Assembly: GCA_955652395.1 (NCBI GenBank)
Contig: CATPBJ010000035.1
Location: 1-63,735, forward strand
DNA: 63,735 nucleotides
Reading direction: 5' to 3'
From: an uncultured Terriglobales bacterium
Lineage (GTDB): Bacteria > Acidobacteriota > Terriglobia > Terriglobales > Acidobacteriaceae
In this document: piece by piece, positions 8,891 to 18,366 of the stretch
Position numbering within the stretch: position 1 is the first letter of the stretch
Layout of the letters: the number at the start of each line of letters is the position of its first letter
Notes under the pieces: generated by a model
Database searches by the model: none
The model's input: only the letters and a program-made list of their open reading frames with translations
What the model was told of the DNA's origin: nothing
Position numbers and translations under genes: made by a program

Positions 8891-9028
8891 AATGTAGGCG
8901 CGAGCGTCCCGCTCGTGCGGCAGCGGCACAGGGCTACCGGGATTGGCCCAGCCCACGTTCCATCGAAACGCCCATCGAAAATATCGCCCTTGTTGCCCCT
9001 GCACGGGCGGGACGCTCGCGCCTACATG
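8891..9028. repeat. MITE-like element with about 20-bp terminal inverted repeats (family T1)
   Basis: Left end TGTAGGCGCGAGCGTCCCGC, right end GCGGGACGCTCGCGCCTACA, exact inverse complements about 138 bases apart. The core contains no gene. It fills the gap between the lipoprotein gene and the convergent lptD. Similar ends occur at 42876, 47035 and 49132. Confidence 0.85.
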
Positions 9029-9029
9029 G

Positions 9030-11510
9030 TCAGAACAATTTTTCCTGGCGCCGAAGGTTTCCGAATGAACCGACATTGGCCAGGGCGAAATTGAAACGGA
9101 ACTGGTTTTCGTTGCGGACTGACCCCAGGGCAAAGCGGCGGTATTCCACGCTCAAACCACAACAATCCCAGTTGTAGGCGGTCTGCACCGCGGTGTACTG
9201 CAGGAAGCCCAGATTGGCATCGAACCCCAGGTTGGCAGCTCCACTGAATCCACGCTTGTTGGGTTGTCCATAGCCAAACACCACCCGGAACTGATTGAAA
9301 GCCTGTTGCCCGGTGGGAACGGGAGTATCACTGGGCGCCAGCAGATATGCATCGCCGCCGCCGATGGTGTAGGGCCCGAAGCGATAGTTCACGAACGCGG
9401 TGCTGGCGTTGATCCGGTCTTTCTTGAAGTCGTAGTCGATGTCCCACTCGGCTTCCGTCCGGCTGGTGGCCTGGAATTTTAGCCGGGAGATCAGGGGCGA
9501 GAGCCGCCGGGCCTCGGTTAGGAAGGCGATACCGGTGAAGTCGGCTGTCGTGGTGAACACATTCCGCTGCCCGGAGACCAGAGCCCCACCGAAGGTTGGA
9601 TCGAGAAAGTATTTCTGGGCCAGTTCCCAGGTGACGACTTCCCGCACAGCTGGTTCAGCCGGGCAGGGGATTTCACCTCGATCCAGCTGCCGCTCCCATG
9701 GGATCCTGCTCTCCACCGCTGGGCGACCGATGATCAGAGATGACATGCTGGTTGCGTCGCAGTCCGCCGGTTTCTCTGTCATGCGCTTGGCGTAGAGCCG
9801 GTTCACCACCGCATATTCAACTTCACGGGTGTTGCTCAGAATGTCGCGTTCGTCAAAACGCAGAATGCGGGAAAAATTGCCGACTCCGGTGACGTAGCGA
9901 TAAGTGGCGCGGGGCTCGATGACGTGCTTCCATTTGCGCCCCAACCGTTCGCGGTCGTAAACCCGCTGCAGAGCAGGCGGTCGAATTTCCACCAATCCCT
10001 CGACCGCCCTGCGGTTGATGACGTCGCTCTTCGCCACACCCACTCCACCGCTGCTGGGGACGAGTTGTTGGGTGTAGAAGGTTTCGCGCAGGGAAAGCTC
10101 GGGACGCAGCGACCAACCGTGCAGCACCAGAGGCCAAGAGACCGTAGGGCGAAAATCAAAGCGCCCCACCAGCGGCGCTGTCCGAAACGAAGGTTCGCTG
10201 CGGGACAGTCCTTCCGCAGCGGCGTCATAGGACCAGTAAAAAGGCGAGCGCCCGATCCCGTGATCCACGCTCGACGACTCCAGGCTCGGAGCATGCAGAA
10301 TGGTAATGACGTCGCCTGGAGTAGTGCTTTCGAAGTTTTGATAACGCTGCGCCGACCCGTTGTAGAAAAATCCCCGCGTAGCGTTGGAAAGAAAGGCTTC
10401 AGACTTCACCTCCGAATTCACTGCCTGGCTGAAGACATCGTTAAAGGCAAGGCGGAAAACAAAAGAACTCAGATAGTCGATGCTGGCGACACCGCGGAAG
10501 TTATGGGCAAAAGTGTCTTCAGCATTGAGGCGCACCTCGTGGCCGCCCTGGTCGACTGGTGGCTGGGGCACGAGTTGGCTACCCTGATTGATGGGAGGTT
10601 GCGCGATGCCGCGATCGAAAACCCCAAAATAGTTCAGGTCCACGTAGGCTGGTTCGGTCGGCCGGGCACGAAATTCTATCTGCGGCGCCCAACCGCGCCG
10701 GGTGAAATACTCGGCTCCCGCGGTCAGGTCCATGCTGCGATTGATGGCCCAGAATACTGAATCTCCGAAGATTGTCCCTTTGATGGAAGAGTTTCCGACA
10801 TTGGGAATCAGAAACCCGGTCTGCCTCGGCTCCCGTTCCACCGGGTGGGTGGCGAAAGGAAAATAAAAAACCGGAACGCCTTGGATACGAAAAGTGCTGC
10901 GGTAAATGGTGGCATTGCCGCCAATTTCCACGACAATCTTGTGTGCGTTGAACTCCCACTTGGGACGCGGCAGCTCACAAGTAGTGACCGTTCCGTCGTA
11001 AACGACGTAGTGGTCGGGACCGGTCTTTTCCACCACTCCGCCGGTAAAGGCAAATGGATTTGAGGTGGTCAGGACCATCCGTTTCCCCCGCAACTGCATT
11101 CCCGTGGTCCCGACTACGTGGTCGAAGCGACCGGATTCAGCCCGAATGTTGTAGGTGGCATGAGCTGCCTCTACATGCTCTTCGTTGGATCCCCCGTCGA
11201 GCACCACGTGGCCATCCGCGATCGAGTCTCCCGTGTCGGAGTTGTAGTCCACGGAATCGGCATACAGAATGTAAGTGCCATAGCGGATCTCCGCCTGCCC
11301 GCGCAGCTTGTACACCACGCCGTCCTTCTCCTGCTGTAGGGCCCGGATGATAACATCCTGCTCTCTCACGGTGGAAGGCGCAGTCGGCGGCGAAGACGGT
11401 GCGCCGGGCTGTCGGGACGCGGAAAGCAACTGGCTGGTAACTACGGACGGAGCGAGTAGCAGATGACAAACCAACGCCGCCGTGATAAGGAATCGTGTGC
11501 GGGATGTCAT
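9030..11510 (-). CDS. lptD: LPS-assembly protein LptD
   Basis: An 826-residue outer-membrane protein. It has a signal peptide (residues 1-26), then an LptA/OstA-like jellyroll (from about 50: QDVIIRALQQEKDGVVYKLR, ADSVDYNSDTGD, VLDGG), then the LptD barrel with PVFYFPFATHPVEREPRQTG at its entrance. The C-terminal region has the family motif WDCCGLSVEYRRF. Two Cys pairs (VTTCELPRP and the CC) resemble those used for interdomain disulfides, although the exact pairing is not known here. With LptE and the Lpt bridge it inserts LPS into the outer leaflet, which is strong evidence for a diderm LPS-type envelope. The start ATG has a normal signal peptide behind it. Confidence 0.96.
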   Translation of the reverse strand: MTSRTRFLITAALVCHLLLAPSVVTSQLLSASRQPGAPSSPPTAPSTVREQDVIIRALQQEKDGVVYKLRGQAEIRYGTYILYADSVDYNSDTGDSIADGHVVLDGGSNEEHVEAAHATYNIRAESGRFDHVVGTTGMQLRGKRMVLTTSNPFAFTGGVVEKTGPDHYVVYDGTVTTCELPRPKWEFNAHKIVVEIGGNATIYRSTFRIQGVPVFYFPFATHPVEREPRQTGFLIPNVGNSSIKGTIFGDSVFWAINRSMDLTAGAEYFTRRGWAPQIEFRARPTEPAYVDLNYFGVFDRGIAQPPINQGSQLVPQPPVDQGGHEVRLNAEDTFAHNFRGVASIDYLSSFVFRLAFNDVFSQAVNSEVKSEAFLSNATRGFFYNGSAQRYQNFESTTPGDVITILHAPSLESSSVDHGIGRSPFYWSYDAAAEGLSRSEPSFRTAPLVGRFDFRPTVSWPLVLHGWSLRPELSLRETFYTQQLVPSSGGVGVAKSDVINRRAVEGLVEIRPPALQRVYDRERLGRKWKHVIEPRATYRYVTGVGNFSRILRFDERDILSNTREVEYAVVNRLYAKRMTEKPADCDATSMSSLIIGRPAVESRIPWERQLDRGEIPCPAEPAVREVVTWELAQKYFLDPTFGGALVSGQRNVFTTTADFTGIAFLTEARRLSPLISRLKFQATSRTEAEWDIDYDFKKDRINASTAFVNYRFGPYTIGGGDAYLLAPSDTPVPTGQQAFNQFRVVFGYGQPNKRGFSGAANLGFDANLGFLQYTAVQTAYNWDCCGLSVEYRRFALGSVRNENQFRFNFALANVGSFGNLRRQEKLF

Positions 11511-11686
11511 CGCAAACGGACGAAACCCCTGCCGAGGAAATCCACGCGGGGTTCAGGTGACGTTAGCACGGCGCCAGCCCGAGAGGCAAAGCAGGCGAGG
11601 CTTCCTCGAATCTATTTGGCTTCTGAATTTTTTGCAGGATCAGTTTATGTTTCATCGCATTGCAGTCGTGACTCGATCGTTCCTTC

Positions 11687-12841
11687 ATGAAACCAAGATT
11701 CGAACCCGATGTTCCATCTGAGGCGAACCCAGGTCTCTCCGCGAGCCTGATTGATCCTGAAGCGTACGATGCCAGCGAGCAGCACTTTGCTGCCAGCCTC
11801 GAGCAAACCCCTTTCAGCGCTCAACCCAGGTTTGTAGTCGAAGACAACGCGCTCGAGTCGGCGAAGGAGACTGAACCTGAAGGCTCCTGGCTGCCGTCAG
11901 AAGTACGCAGTGCAGAGAATCAGGAAGCGGCAATGTGGGCTCCGGTGACGGCCGAGCCGCCGCCGGATCCCGATTCGTGGCGGCGTGAGGTAGCTGCCCG
12001 ATTGAGTCATTACCGAGCGCGCCGGCGTACGCGAGAGCCGCGCTATCCCTCGCTGCAACTGAAGTTCGAGACTCAGCCGATTTCCACCACTCCCGCCGAG
12101 CCAACGTTGCCAGCCGCTGCTTTTGAGGTGCGCGAGACAGTGGACTATGTCCAAACGGCACCTGCCCCACGCATCACCCTGGCTGAGCCGTCGAACTATC
12201 CGCGGATATTGCCGGCCGTCAACACGGAAGCAACGGCCAAGGTGATTGAGTTTGCCAGCTACAACCCGGCGCCCAGAGCGCTGGACGAACTGGCCGAACC
12301 GGTGCTGGACCGTCCAAGAATCATCGATACCCCCGAGCTAGCGCCTCCGCCACCGGCGCTTGGTGGCATCCTGATCGAGCCGGTCGAAGAACCTGCGAAT
12401 GAGAGACGGCCTGGATTCGAGATTCCATTGCAGGCTGCGGCCATGTCACGGCGCATGGCCGCCTCTGCAATCGACGCCGCCCTGGTGGTTTCGGCGTTCG
12501 CCGCTTTTGCGTATATTTTTTTTCGCATCACTGCCCAGTTGCCACCACTGGGTAGGGTAGCCGGAACCGGAGTCCTCCTCATCGGAGTGCTGTGGTCCGC
12601 CTATCAATACCTGCTGCTGGTTTACAGCGGCGCCACGCCCGGCCTGAAGCTGGCCAAGCTCGAACTGCACCGCTTTGACGGGAGTCCCGTGCCGCTCCGG
12701 ATCCGTCGCTGGCGCGTGTTGACGTCCGTACTTTCCGGCCTGTCGTTGGGTCTCGGTTACGCCTGGTGCTTCCTCGACGAAGACAGACTTTGCTGGCACG
12801 ACCGAATCACCAGAACCTACATGGCGCCCAAAAAGCGGTAG
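11687..12841 (+). CDS. RDD-family membrane protein with long N-terminal low-complexity region
   Basis: 384 residues. The first 240 are acidic and Pro/Ala-rich with no recognised fold. From about residue 247 the RDD domain begins (MSRRMAASAIDAALVVSAFA, with the Arg and Asp of the family name), followed by two or three membrane helices and a C-terminal WHDRITRTYM. The function of RDD proteins is largely unknown; some act in ion or osmotic balance. The 176-base upstream gap to the divergent lptD must hold promoters for both, but I cannot place them. The unusual feature is the long disordered cytoplasmic head. Confidence 0.88.
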   Translation: MKPRFEPDVPSEANPGLSASLIDPEAYDASEQHFAASLEQTPFSAQPRFVVEDNALESAKETEPEGSWLPSEVRSAENQEAAMWAPVTAEPPPDPDSWRREVAARLSHYRARRRTREPRYPSLQLKFETQPISTTPAEPTLPAAAFEVRETVDYVQTAPAPRITLAEPSNYPRILPAVNTEATAKVIEFASYNPAPRALDELAEPVLDRPRIIDTPELAPPPPALGGILIEPVEEPANERRPGFEIPLQAAAMSRRMAASAIDAALVVSAFAAFAYIFFRITAQLPPLGRVAGTGVLLIGVLWSAYQYLLLVYSGATPGLKLAKLELHRFDGSPVPLRIRRWRVLTSVLSGLSLGLGYAWCFLDEDRLCWHDRITRTYMAPKKR

Positions 12842-12903
12842 TGGCACAAGCCATGGAGGCCCAGACGCCCGATCTGGGCGGGTGAGCGAACGGTCCTCGT
12901 AGT

Positions 12904-13105
12904 GCCGCCGTCTCGGCGGTCCGGCGGGCGTCTCGCCCGCCGCGCCGAGGGCGAGACGCCCTCGGAGGCAGCCGGCATGATGCCGGCGCTTGGCCTTTTT
13001 GCTCGTTCACTAGATTGCGCAATCTCCGCCGCATCAGGGCAACAGTTAAATCTCCAGAAGAACTGTGGCACTTTCGCTCCGCCGGGCGGGTGGGACACCC
13101 GCCCC
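12904..13105. repeat. Cluster of GC-rich palindromes upstream of gltX
   Basis: Successive short palindromes: GCCGCCGTCTCGGCGGT at 12904, GGCGGGCGTCTCGCCCGCC at 12923, GAGGGCGAGACGCCCTC at 12947, GCCGGCATGATGCCGGC at 12971, and a GGCGGGTGGGACACCCGCCC hairpin near 13085. The same units recur at 14711 and 47100, so this is a mosaic of repeat modules. Confidence 0.7.
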
Positions 13106-13139
13106 TACGTGGGTCGTGGTGGTCTGCTAACATCTCTTG

Positions 13140-14708
13140 GTGACTCCAACTTCTCCCGTGCGCGTGCGGTTTGCTCCCTCTCCGACCGGGCATCTCCACG
13201 TTGGCAATGCGCGCACGGCCCTGTTCAACTGGCTTTTCGCCCGGCAAAAAGGGGGCGCCATGGTGCTGCGCATCGAAGACACCGACGTCGAACGCAGCGA
13301 GGCCCGCTTTGAAGATCAGCTGATCGCCGACCTCAAGTGGCTGGGCCTGGACTGGGACGAAGGGCCGGACCTCGGCGGACCGTATGCGCCCTATCGCCAG
13401 TCCGAGCGTCTCGACTCTTATCGCGAACACGCCGAACGCCTGGTCGATCAGGGCAAAGCCTACCTGTGTTTCTGCAGCGAAGAAGATTTGCAGAAGGAGC
13501 GCGAACGGGCCCAGGCCGAGCATCGCCAGCCTATCTACTCCGGCCAATGTCGCGCCATCGATCCTGCGGAAGCCGGTCAACGGCGAACGTCGGGAGAGTC
13601 CTGTGCCATCCGGCTGAGAATTCCCGAGCATGCTATCCGTTTTCACGACATTGTGCATGGCGCTGTGGAGTTCTCGAACGAGGTGGTGAGCGATCCCATC
13701 ATCCTGCGCTCGAACGGGATGCCGGTATACAACTACGTGGTAGTGATTGACGACGGGCTGATGAAGATCACGCACGTGATTCGCGGCGACGATCATCTCT
13801 CGAATACGCCCAAGCAAGTTGCACTGTATGAGGCTCTGGGCTGGCCCGTGCCGGAGTTTGCTCACCTTTCGACAATTCTGGGCACCGACCGAGAGCGGCT
13901 CTCCAAGCGGCACGGAGCAACTTCGATCGCCAATTTTCGCGACACGGGCGTGCTACCTGAGGCGCTGGTAAATTATCTGGCGCTTCTGGGATGGGCGCCA
14001 ACCGGCGGCACCCGGGAACTTTTCAGTCCCGAACAGTTGAAGAAGGAATTTACGCTGGAACGGGTAACGCCTTCGGCAGCCGTGTTCGACATGGAGAAGC
14101 TGTACTGGCTCAACCGCCACTACATCAAGAGCTGGGCAGTGGGAAACCTTACGGCACTGGGTGCGTGGTTTCTCTCCCAGGCAGGGTGCATCGAACTTAA
14201 AGACGCAAAGTGGTTGAGTGCGGAGAGCATCCCGATCATTCGCCTCGACGACGGAATCCAGGTCTGGCTCGCCAAGGTCACGGAGTTGTTGGCACCTTCC
14301 GTCGACCGCCTCGACCAGCTGCCCGAACGTGCGTCGCTGATCTTCAACTACGACCCTATCGCCGCTTCGGCTGCGCCCGACAATGCCGAGGTGCTCGCCT
14401 GGCCCAACACGGACGCCGTCCTGGCAAGATTCACGGTCAAGATTCTGGAAGACGAATCCGCCATGGCGGCGCAGCTCGCTTCGGAACATTTCAAACAGAT
14501 CGTGAATGAAGTAAAAGCTGAGACTGGCGCAAAAGGGAAGGAATTGTTTCATCCCATTCGCATCGTCATCACCGGTTCGCACTCCGGACCGGAATTGGAC
14601 AAACTGATTCCCCTCCTTGAAGAGGGCAGCCGGCTCAAGTTGCCCAAGCACGTACTCAGCGTGCATGAGCGCGTGGAAGAGTTCGCCAAGGTTCGCGCGC
14701 ACAAGTAG
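13140..14708 (+). CDS. gltX: Glutamate--tRNA ligase
   Basis: A 522-residue class I synthetase. The HIGH region reads [20 protein letters not shown] at residues 9-28 and the KMSKS loop reads ERLSKRHGA near 260. The order and length are those of bacterial GluRS, with the C-terminal helical anticodon domain. It makes Glu-tRNA-Glu, and may also charge tRNA-Gln if GatCAB is present; a tRNA-Gln lies further on. A GTG at 13140 and a TTG at 13137 are both possible starts; GTG is preferred as the commoner codon. No good ribosome-binding site precedes either, because a repeat cluster occupies the upstream region. Confidence 0.96.
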   Translation: MTPTSPVRVRFAPSPTGHLHVGNARTALFNWLFARQKGGAMVLRIEDTDVERSEARFEDQLIADLKWLGLDWDEGPDLGGPYAPYRQSERLDSYREHAERLVDQGKAYLCFCSEEDLQKERERAQAEHRQPIYSGQCRAIDPAEAGQRRTSGESCAIRLRIPEHAIRFHDIVHGAVEFSNEVVSDPIILRSNGMPVYNYVVVIDDGLMKITHVIRGDDHLSNTPKQVALYEALGWPVPEFAHLSTILGTDRERLSKRHGATSIANFRDTGVLPEALVNYLALLGWAPTGGTRELFSPEQLKKEFTLERVTPSAAVFDMEKLYWLNRHYIKSWAVGNLTALGAWFLSQAGCIELKDAKWLSAESIPIIRLDDGIQVWLAKVTELLAPSVDRLDQLPERASLIFNYDPIAASAAPDNAEVLAWPNTDAVLARFTVKILEDESAMAAQLASEHFKQIVNEVKAETGAKGKELFHPIRIVITGSHSGPELDKLIPLLEEGSRLKLPKHVLSVHERVEEFAKVRAHK

Positions 14709-14710
14709 CG

Positions 14711-14835
14711 CCGGCATCCCTTCGACTGCGCTCAGGGGCAGGCTCTGCCGGCTGTCCCGTGAGGGGCGGCTCGCCCTCGGCGCTACGGGCAGGACGTTCC
14801 CACGACAGCCGCCGAGACGGCGGCGCTCCGCCTAA
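14711..14835. repeat. GC-rich repeat mosaic between gltX and the GH3 gene
   Basis: Contains TTCGACTGCGCTCAGGGGC (also near 4930), GCAGGCTCTGCCGGCTG, GGGGCGGCTCGCCC and the palindrome GCCGCCGAGACGGCGGC. It is a composite of units found at 12904-13105 and 47060-47150. No gene. Confidence 0.65.
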
Positions 14836-14856
14836 CATCCGTGCTATTGTCCTTCC

Positions 14857-16761
14857 ATGATTCGAGCCCTGGCTGTTTTCTTCCTGCTTTTGTCCACCGC
14901 CGTGCCCGGCATGGCTAAAGAGAAGTATCAACACGGTGGCCGCATTCATCTCGACCGCGACGGTGAAAAGTGGGCGGAGAAGACGCTTCGCAAACTCTCT
15001 CTGGAAGAAAAGGTCGGAGAGATTTTCATGGTTTGGGTGCGGGCGGAATTCCTCAACGTCAACAGCCCCGAGTATCTTCAGCTCCGCGACAGCATGCGCA
15101 AGTATCACATCGGATCATTTGCCATGACCGTACGCTGGGAGCCTCCATTCCTCTACCGCAACCAGCCGTACGAGGCCGCTGAACTGCTCAATCGTTTGCA
15201 GCAGGACTCCAAACTGCCGCTGCTCTTCGCGGCCGATTTCGAGCGCGGAGTCACCATGCGTCTTAATGGCGCCACCCCGTTCCCGCACGCCATGGCTTTC
15301 GGCGCGGCCGGAAAGGCAGAGTACGCGGAGGCCTTCGGCCGCATCACCGCCCAGGAGTCTCGCGCCATCGGCGTGCACTGGAATTTCTTTCCTGATGCCG
15401 ACGTCAACTCCAATCCGGCGAACCCCATCATCAACACGCGTTCCTTCGGAGAGGATCCCCAGCAGGTTGGGGATCTCGTAGCCGCGTACATCCGGGGATC
15501 GCGCGCCAGCGGAATGATGACGACGGCCAAACACTTCCCCGGCCACGGCGATACCGCAACCGACTCCCATCTCAGCCTGGCCCAGGTCAGCGGCGACCGG
15601 GCGCGCTTGAATTCCGTGGAGCTGGCGCCCTTCCGTAAGGCCATCGCAGCCGGAGTCGATTCTGTGATGGTTGCGCACGTCACCGTTCCCGCGCTTGAGC
15701 CCGATCCCAATCGCGTGGCCACGACTTCCCCGACGATCGTCACCGATCTGCTCAAGCACCAGCTTGGCTTTCAGGGAATCGTCGTCACCGACGCCCTCGA
15801 CATGGCCGGCCTCACCCGTCTCTACTCCGCCAACATCGGTCGCGCTGCCGTGGAAGCCTTCAAAGCCGGGAGCGATCTGCTGCTCATCCCGGCCGACCTG
15901 GAGGCCTCGTACAACGCCGTGGTCGGAGCGGCTCGCAGCGGAGAAATTCCCTCCGCCCAACTCGACGCGTCCGTTCTTAAGCTGTTGAAGGCAAAAGCTT
16001 CGCTGGGTTTGGACAAGGCCCGACTCGTGAATGTAGACGCTCTTCCTGAAATCGTGGGCAAACCCGAGAACCTGGCCATGGGACAGCAGATTGCCGACGA
16101 CGCCGTCACCCTGGTCCGGGACAACGGCAAGCTGATGCCGCTGAAACCATCGGGAACTGTGAGCAACGGGCTTCCGTATCAACACTTGGAGGAAGTGCGC
16201 AACGGGTTGGTGGCGCTGGTGCTTTCTGAAGACGTACGCACCGAATCCGGCCGTGCTCTGGAGCGCGCGATCAAGGCTCGCGTGCCCGATGCCAATGTGA
16301 TTTATGTGGATCCACGCATCGCCACTGCCCTGTCAGAAGTGATATGGAACGCCGTGGACCAGGCGCAGGCCGTGATTGCGGCAGTCTACGTGGTGCCCAG
16401 TGCCGGTAAGGCCATGAAGAGCGCGAACGGTTTGACCAATTCGGTTTCCCTCAACGACGTCAGCGGCACGCTGCTGCAGACGATTTTGGATCGCGCGGCC
16501 ACGAAAACGGCTGTCCTTGCTATGGGGAATCCCTACGTGGCCCAGGACTTTCCCGCGATACAGAATTATCTTTGTACTTTCTCTAACGCCAGCGTTTCGG
16601 AACTCAGCGCGGTCAAAGCGCTGTTTGGCGAAATCGCCATTCGCGGCCATCTGCCGGTCAGCATTCCCAATATCGCTCAACGTGGCGCCGGGATCGAGCG
16701 GCTCCCGCAACTCGCAGAGGAAGGATCGCAACATGCGCATACCCAAGCGGCTCAAAAGTAA
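14857..16761 (+). CDS. Glycoside hydrolase family 3, beta-N-acetylhexosaminidase-like, secreted
   Basis: 634 residues with a signal peptide (1-20). The N-terminal TIM-barrel carries the NagZ/GH3 signature AKHFPGHGDTATDSH near residue 230, where His of DTATDSH is the NagZ-type acid/base. The nucleophile Asp is in VVTDALDMAGL. A C-terminal alpha/beta sandwich domain (from about 410, DDAVTLVRDNGKLMPL) is longer than in E. coli NagZ and resembles two-domain secreted hexosaminidases. The likely role is removal of GlcNAc from peptidoglycan fragments or external glycans. The stop overlaps the next gene by 29 bases, so the two are probably cotranscribed. Confidence 0.92.
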   Translation: MIRALAVFFLLLSTAVPGMAKEKYQHGGRIHLDRDGEKWAEKTLRKLSLEEKVGEIFMVWVRAEFLNVNSPEYLQLRDSMRKYHIGSFAMTVRWEPPFLYRNQPYEAAELLNRLQQDSKLPLLFAADFERGVTMRLNGATPFPHAMAFGAAGKAEYAEAFGRITAQESRAIGVHWNFFPDADVNSNPANPIINTRSFGEDPQQVGDLVAAYIRGSRASGMMTTAKHFPGHGDTATDSHLSLAQVSGDRARLNSVELAPFRKAIAAGVDSVMVAHVTVPALEPDPNRVATTSPTIVTDLLKHQLGFQGIVVTDALDMAGLTRLYSANIGRAAVEAFKAGSDLLLIPADLEASYNAVVGAARSGEIPSAQLDASVLKLLKAKASLGLDKARLVNVDALPEIVGKPENLAMGQQIADDAVTLVRDNGKLMPLKPSGTVSNGLPYQHLEEVRNGLVALVLSEDVRTESGRALERAIKARVPDANVIYVDPRIATALSEVIWNAVDQAQAVIAAVYVVPSAGKAMKSANGLTNSVSLNDVSGTLLQTILDRAATKTAVLAMGNPYVAQDFPAIQNYLCTFSNASVSELSAVKALFGEIAIRGHLPVSIPNIAQRGAGIERLPQLAEEGSQHAHTQAAQK

Positions 16762-17356
16762 TTCGTGGTTGGCCTTAATCTTGGTCCTGACCTTGGCTTT
16801 CGGCAGCTTGCTGACCCTTCCCGGCTGCAACGTCAACGTGAAGAAAGATGGCGAGGGCAAAGAAAAGAATGTGGACATCGAGACTCCCGTGGGTGGACTT
16901 CACGTCGCCAAAGACGCAGACGTCCGCGACCTCGGACTCCCCGTTTACTCCGGCGCCCGCCGCAGGGAGCAAACCGACGACAGGAATGACAACGGTGCCC
17001 ACATCAATATTTCCACCAGCCTGTTCGGCATCAAAGTGGTGGCCATCGAATTTCTGTCCGATGATCCGCCGGAAAAGCTAGTCGCGTATTACAAAGACCA
17101 ACTTAAAAAATATGGCAACGTGCTGGAGTGCCACACCCATAACCGTCATCCGGGCACAAACATGAATGGCGAAGACACTTCCGGCGACTCCAAAAAACTA
17201 AAATGCGAGGACGACCAGAATGGCAAGACGGTCGAACTAAAAGTCGGTACCGAGCAGAACCAGCACATCGTCTCCATCAAACCCGCCGACGATGGCAAGG
17301 GGTCAGATTTTGGCCTGGTCTATATCCAGATGCGGGGCGGCAAGGACACAATCTGA
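16733..17356 (+). CDS. Small lipoprotein of unknown function
   Basis: A 207-residue protein starting inside the end of the GH3 gene. The ATG at 16733 is supported by GAGGAAGG at suitable spacing. The signal peptide ends in LLTLPGCNVNVKK, a probable lipobox Cys near residue 26. The mature part is Lys/Asp-rich, with a conserved-looking middle (LGLPVYSGARRREQ, then VVAIEFLSDDPPEKLVAYYK) of the kind seen in acidobacterial envelope proteins of unknown role. The overlap with the GH3 gene suggests translational coupling. Confidence 0.85.
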   Translation: MRIPKRLKSNSWLALILVLTLAFGSLLTLPGCNVNVKKDGEGKEKNVDIETPVGGLHVAKDADVRDLGLPVYSGARRREQTDDRNDNGAHINISTSLFGIKVVAIEFLSDDPPEKLVAYYKDQLKKYGNVLECHTHNRHPGTNMNGEDTSGDSKKLKCEDDQNGKTVELKVGTEQNQHIVSIKPADDGKGSDFGLVYIQMRGGKDTI

Positions 17357-17364
17357 AGAAAGGG

Positions 17365-17448
17365 AGATTTCAGATCGTAGATTGTAGATTGAAGATTTCA
17401 GAAGTTGGATGTTCAATCTGAAATCTGCAATCTAAGATCTGAAGTCTC
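17365..17448. repeat. Heptad palindrome, AGATTGN family
   Basis: The left arm from 17365 has exact 7-base periods AGATTTC, AGATCGT, AGATTGT, AGATTGA, AGATTTC, AGAAGTT. The right arm from 17414 has CAATCTG, AAATCTG, CAATCTA, AGATCTG, AAGTCTC, the reverse complement of the left consensus. The element starts nine bases after the lipoprotein stop. Confidence 0.88.
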
Positions 17449-17496
17449 TCCGCCTTCCTTGCCTCTGCTCGCCGCACTGCTGTAACTTGAAACTCG

Positions 17497-18153
17497 GTGG
17501 AGTATCCCTGTCATCAGTGTGGAGCGGCCGTGGAACAAGGGACTGCCTTCTGCCCGCAATGCCGCGCGCCGCAAATTCGGGTTGCCGTCCCTGAGACCTT
17601 CACGCCCTCAGCGATCAGCTCTGATTCCGCCGCTTCGTCACTGCCGGCTTACTTCGGCTCGCCTCTGACCACCCGTATTGAATGGTCGCAGGCTTTACCC
17701 GCCACTGCGCTGGCCGGACTGATCGCGGCCGTGCTCATGATGACTCCTCTTGCCATCTTTGGACTAGGGATGCTCATCGGTGGGAGTCTATCGGTGGTGT
17801 TCTACCGGCGCCGGATCCCAGTGGCCAACGTCACTCCCGGGATGGGGGCCCGCCTGGGCATGGTAAGCGGCATCCTGGGCGGTGGCATTTTCGCCGCACT
17901 GCTGTCGATCGGGACCATACTGTTCCACGCCTGGGATACCATCCGCGGAAAGCTGATCGAAGTGGTCGAGCAAACCGCAGCTCGCAATCCAGACCCGCAA
18001 GCCCAGCAAGCCTTGGAATTCTTCAAGTCTTCTGACGGTATCGTCCTGCTGCTGGCGACTGCTGTGATCGGCACACTGGTGGCTTTCGTGATCTTCTCCG
18101 GACTGGGAGGAGCTATGGGCGCGGCCCTGCTTCGCCGGAAAGAGCATTCGTAG
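17497..18153 (+). CDS. Zinc-ribbon integral membrane protein of unknown function
   Basis: 218 residues starting at GTG 17497. A zinc ribbon, YPCHQCGAAVEQGTAFCPQC, spans residues 3-22. After a linker come about four membrane helices (LPATALAGLIAAVLMMTPLA, LGMLIGGSLSVVFY, MVSGILGGGIFAALLSIG, and a last one from IVLLLATAVIGTLVAF). No function can be named. It shares the ribbon-plus-membrane plan with the protein at 6759 but not the rest. The spacing from the heptad repeat is 48 bases, which leaves little room for a promoter. Confidence 0.85.
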   Translation: MEYPCHQCGAAVEQGTAFCPQCRAPQIRVAVPETFTPSAISSDSAASSLPAYFGSPLTTRIEWSQALPATALAGLIAAVLMMTPLAIFGLGMLIGGSLSVVFYRRRIPVANVTPGMGARLGMVSGILGGGIFAALLSIGTILFHAWDTIRGKLIEVVEQTAARNPDPQAQQALEFFKSSDGIVLLLATAVIGTLVAFVIFSGLGGAMGAALLRRKEHS

Positions 18154-18189
18154 CCCGGTGCTGAGGCCGAATGGGCGACTGGATCTTGA

Positions 18190-18302
18190 GTTTCCTTTGC
18201 ATTCTTTGCGGAATCCTTGGCGCACTTTGCGGTTCATGACTTTGATCTCGCCGCGAGCCAAACAGAATCTTAAACCGCAAAGTTCGCAAAGGACGCAAAG
18301 GC
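18190..18302. repeat. Palindrome with 9-nt period (CGCAAAGNN family)
   Basis: The right arm from 18274 is CGCAAAGTT, CGCAAAGGA, CGCAAAGG, an exact 9-base period. The left arm carries the complement as CCTTTGCAT, TCTTTGCGG and ACTTTGCGG. A second copy is at 36128-36214. Confidence 0.75.
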
Positions 18303-18366
18303 TGCTCCTGCAAGTTGCACGCCATCGTGAGGCAGTCTATAGTCACCGTTGCTTTCGGATAGTGCT

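Noticed and set aside
9924..10760. 278-codon plus-strand frame inside lptD
   Set aside because: Antisense to the LptD barrel, whose motifs are clear.
12807..13913. 368-codon minus-strand frame over gltX and the repeat cluster
   Set aside because: gltX motifs on the other strand are certain; the frame also reads through repeats.
15115..16185. 356-codon minus-strand frame inside the GH3 gene
   Set aside because: Shadow of the GH3 coding frame.
17365..17448. CRISPR array
   Set aside because: Units are 7 bases without spacers, arms are inverted, and there are no cas genes in the window.
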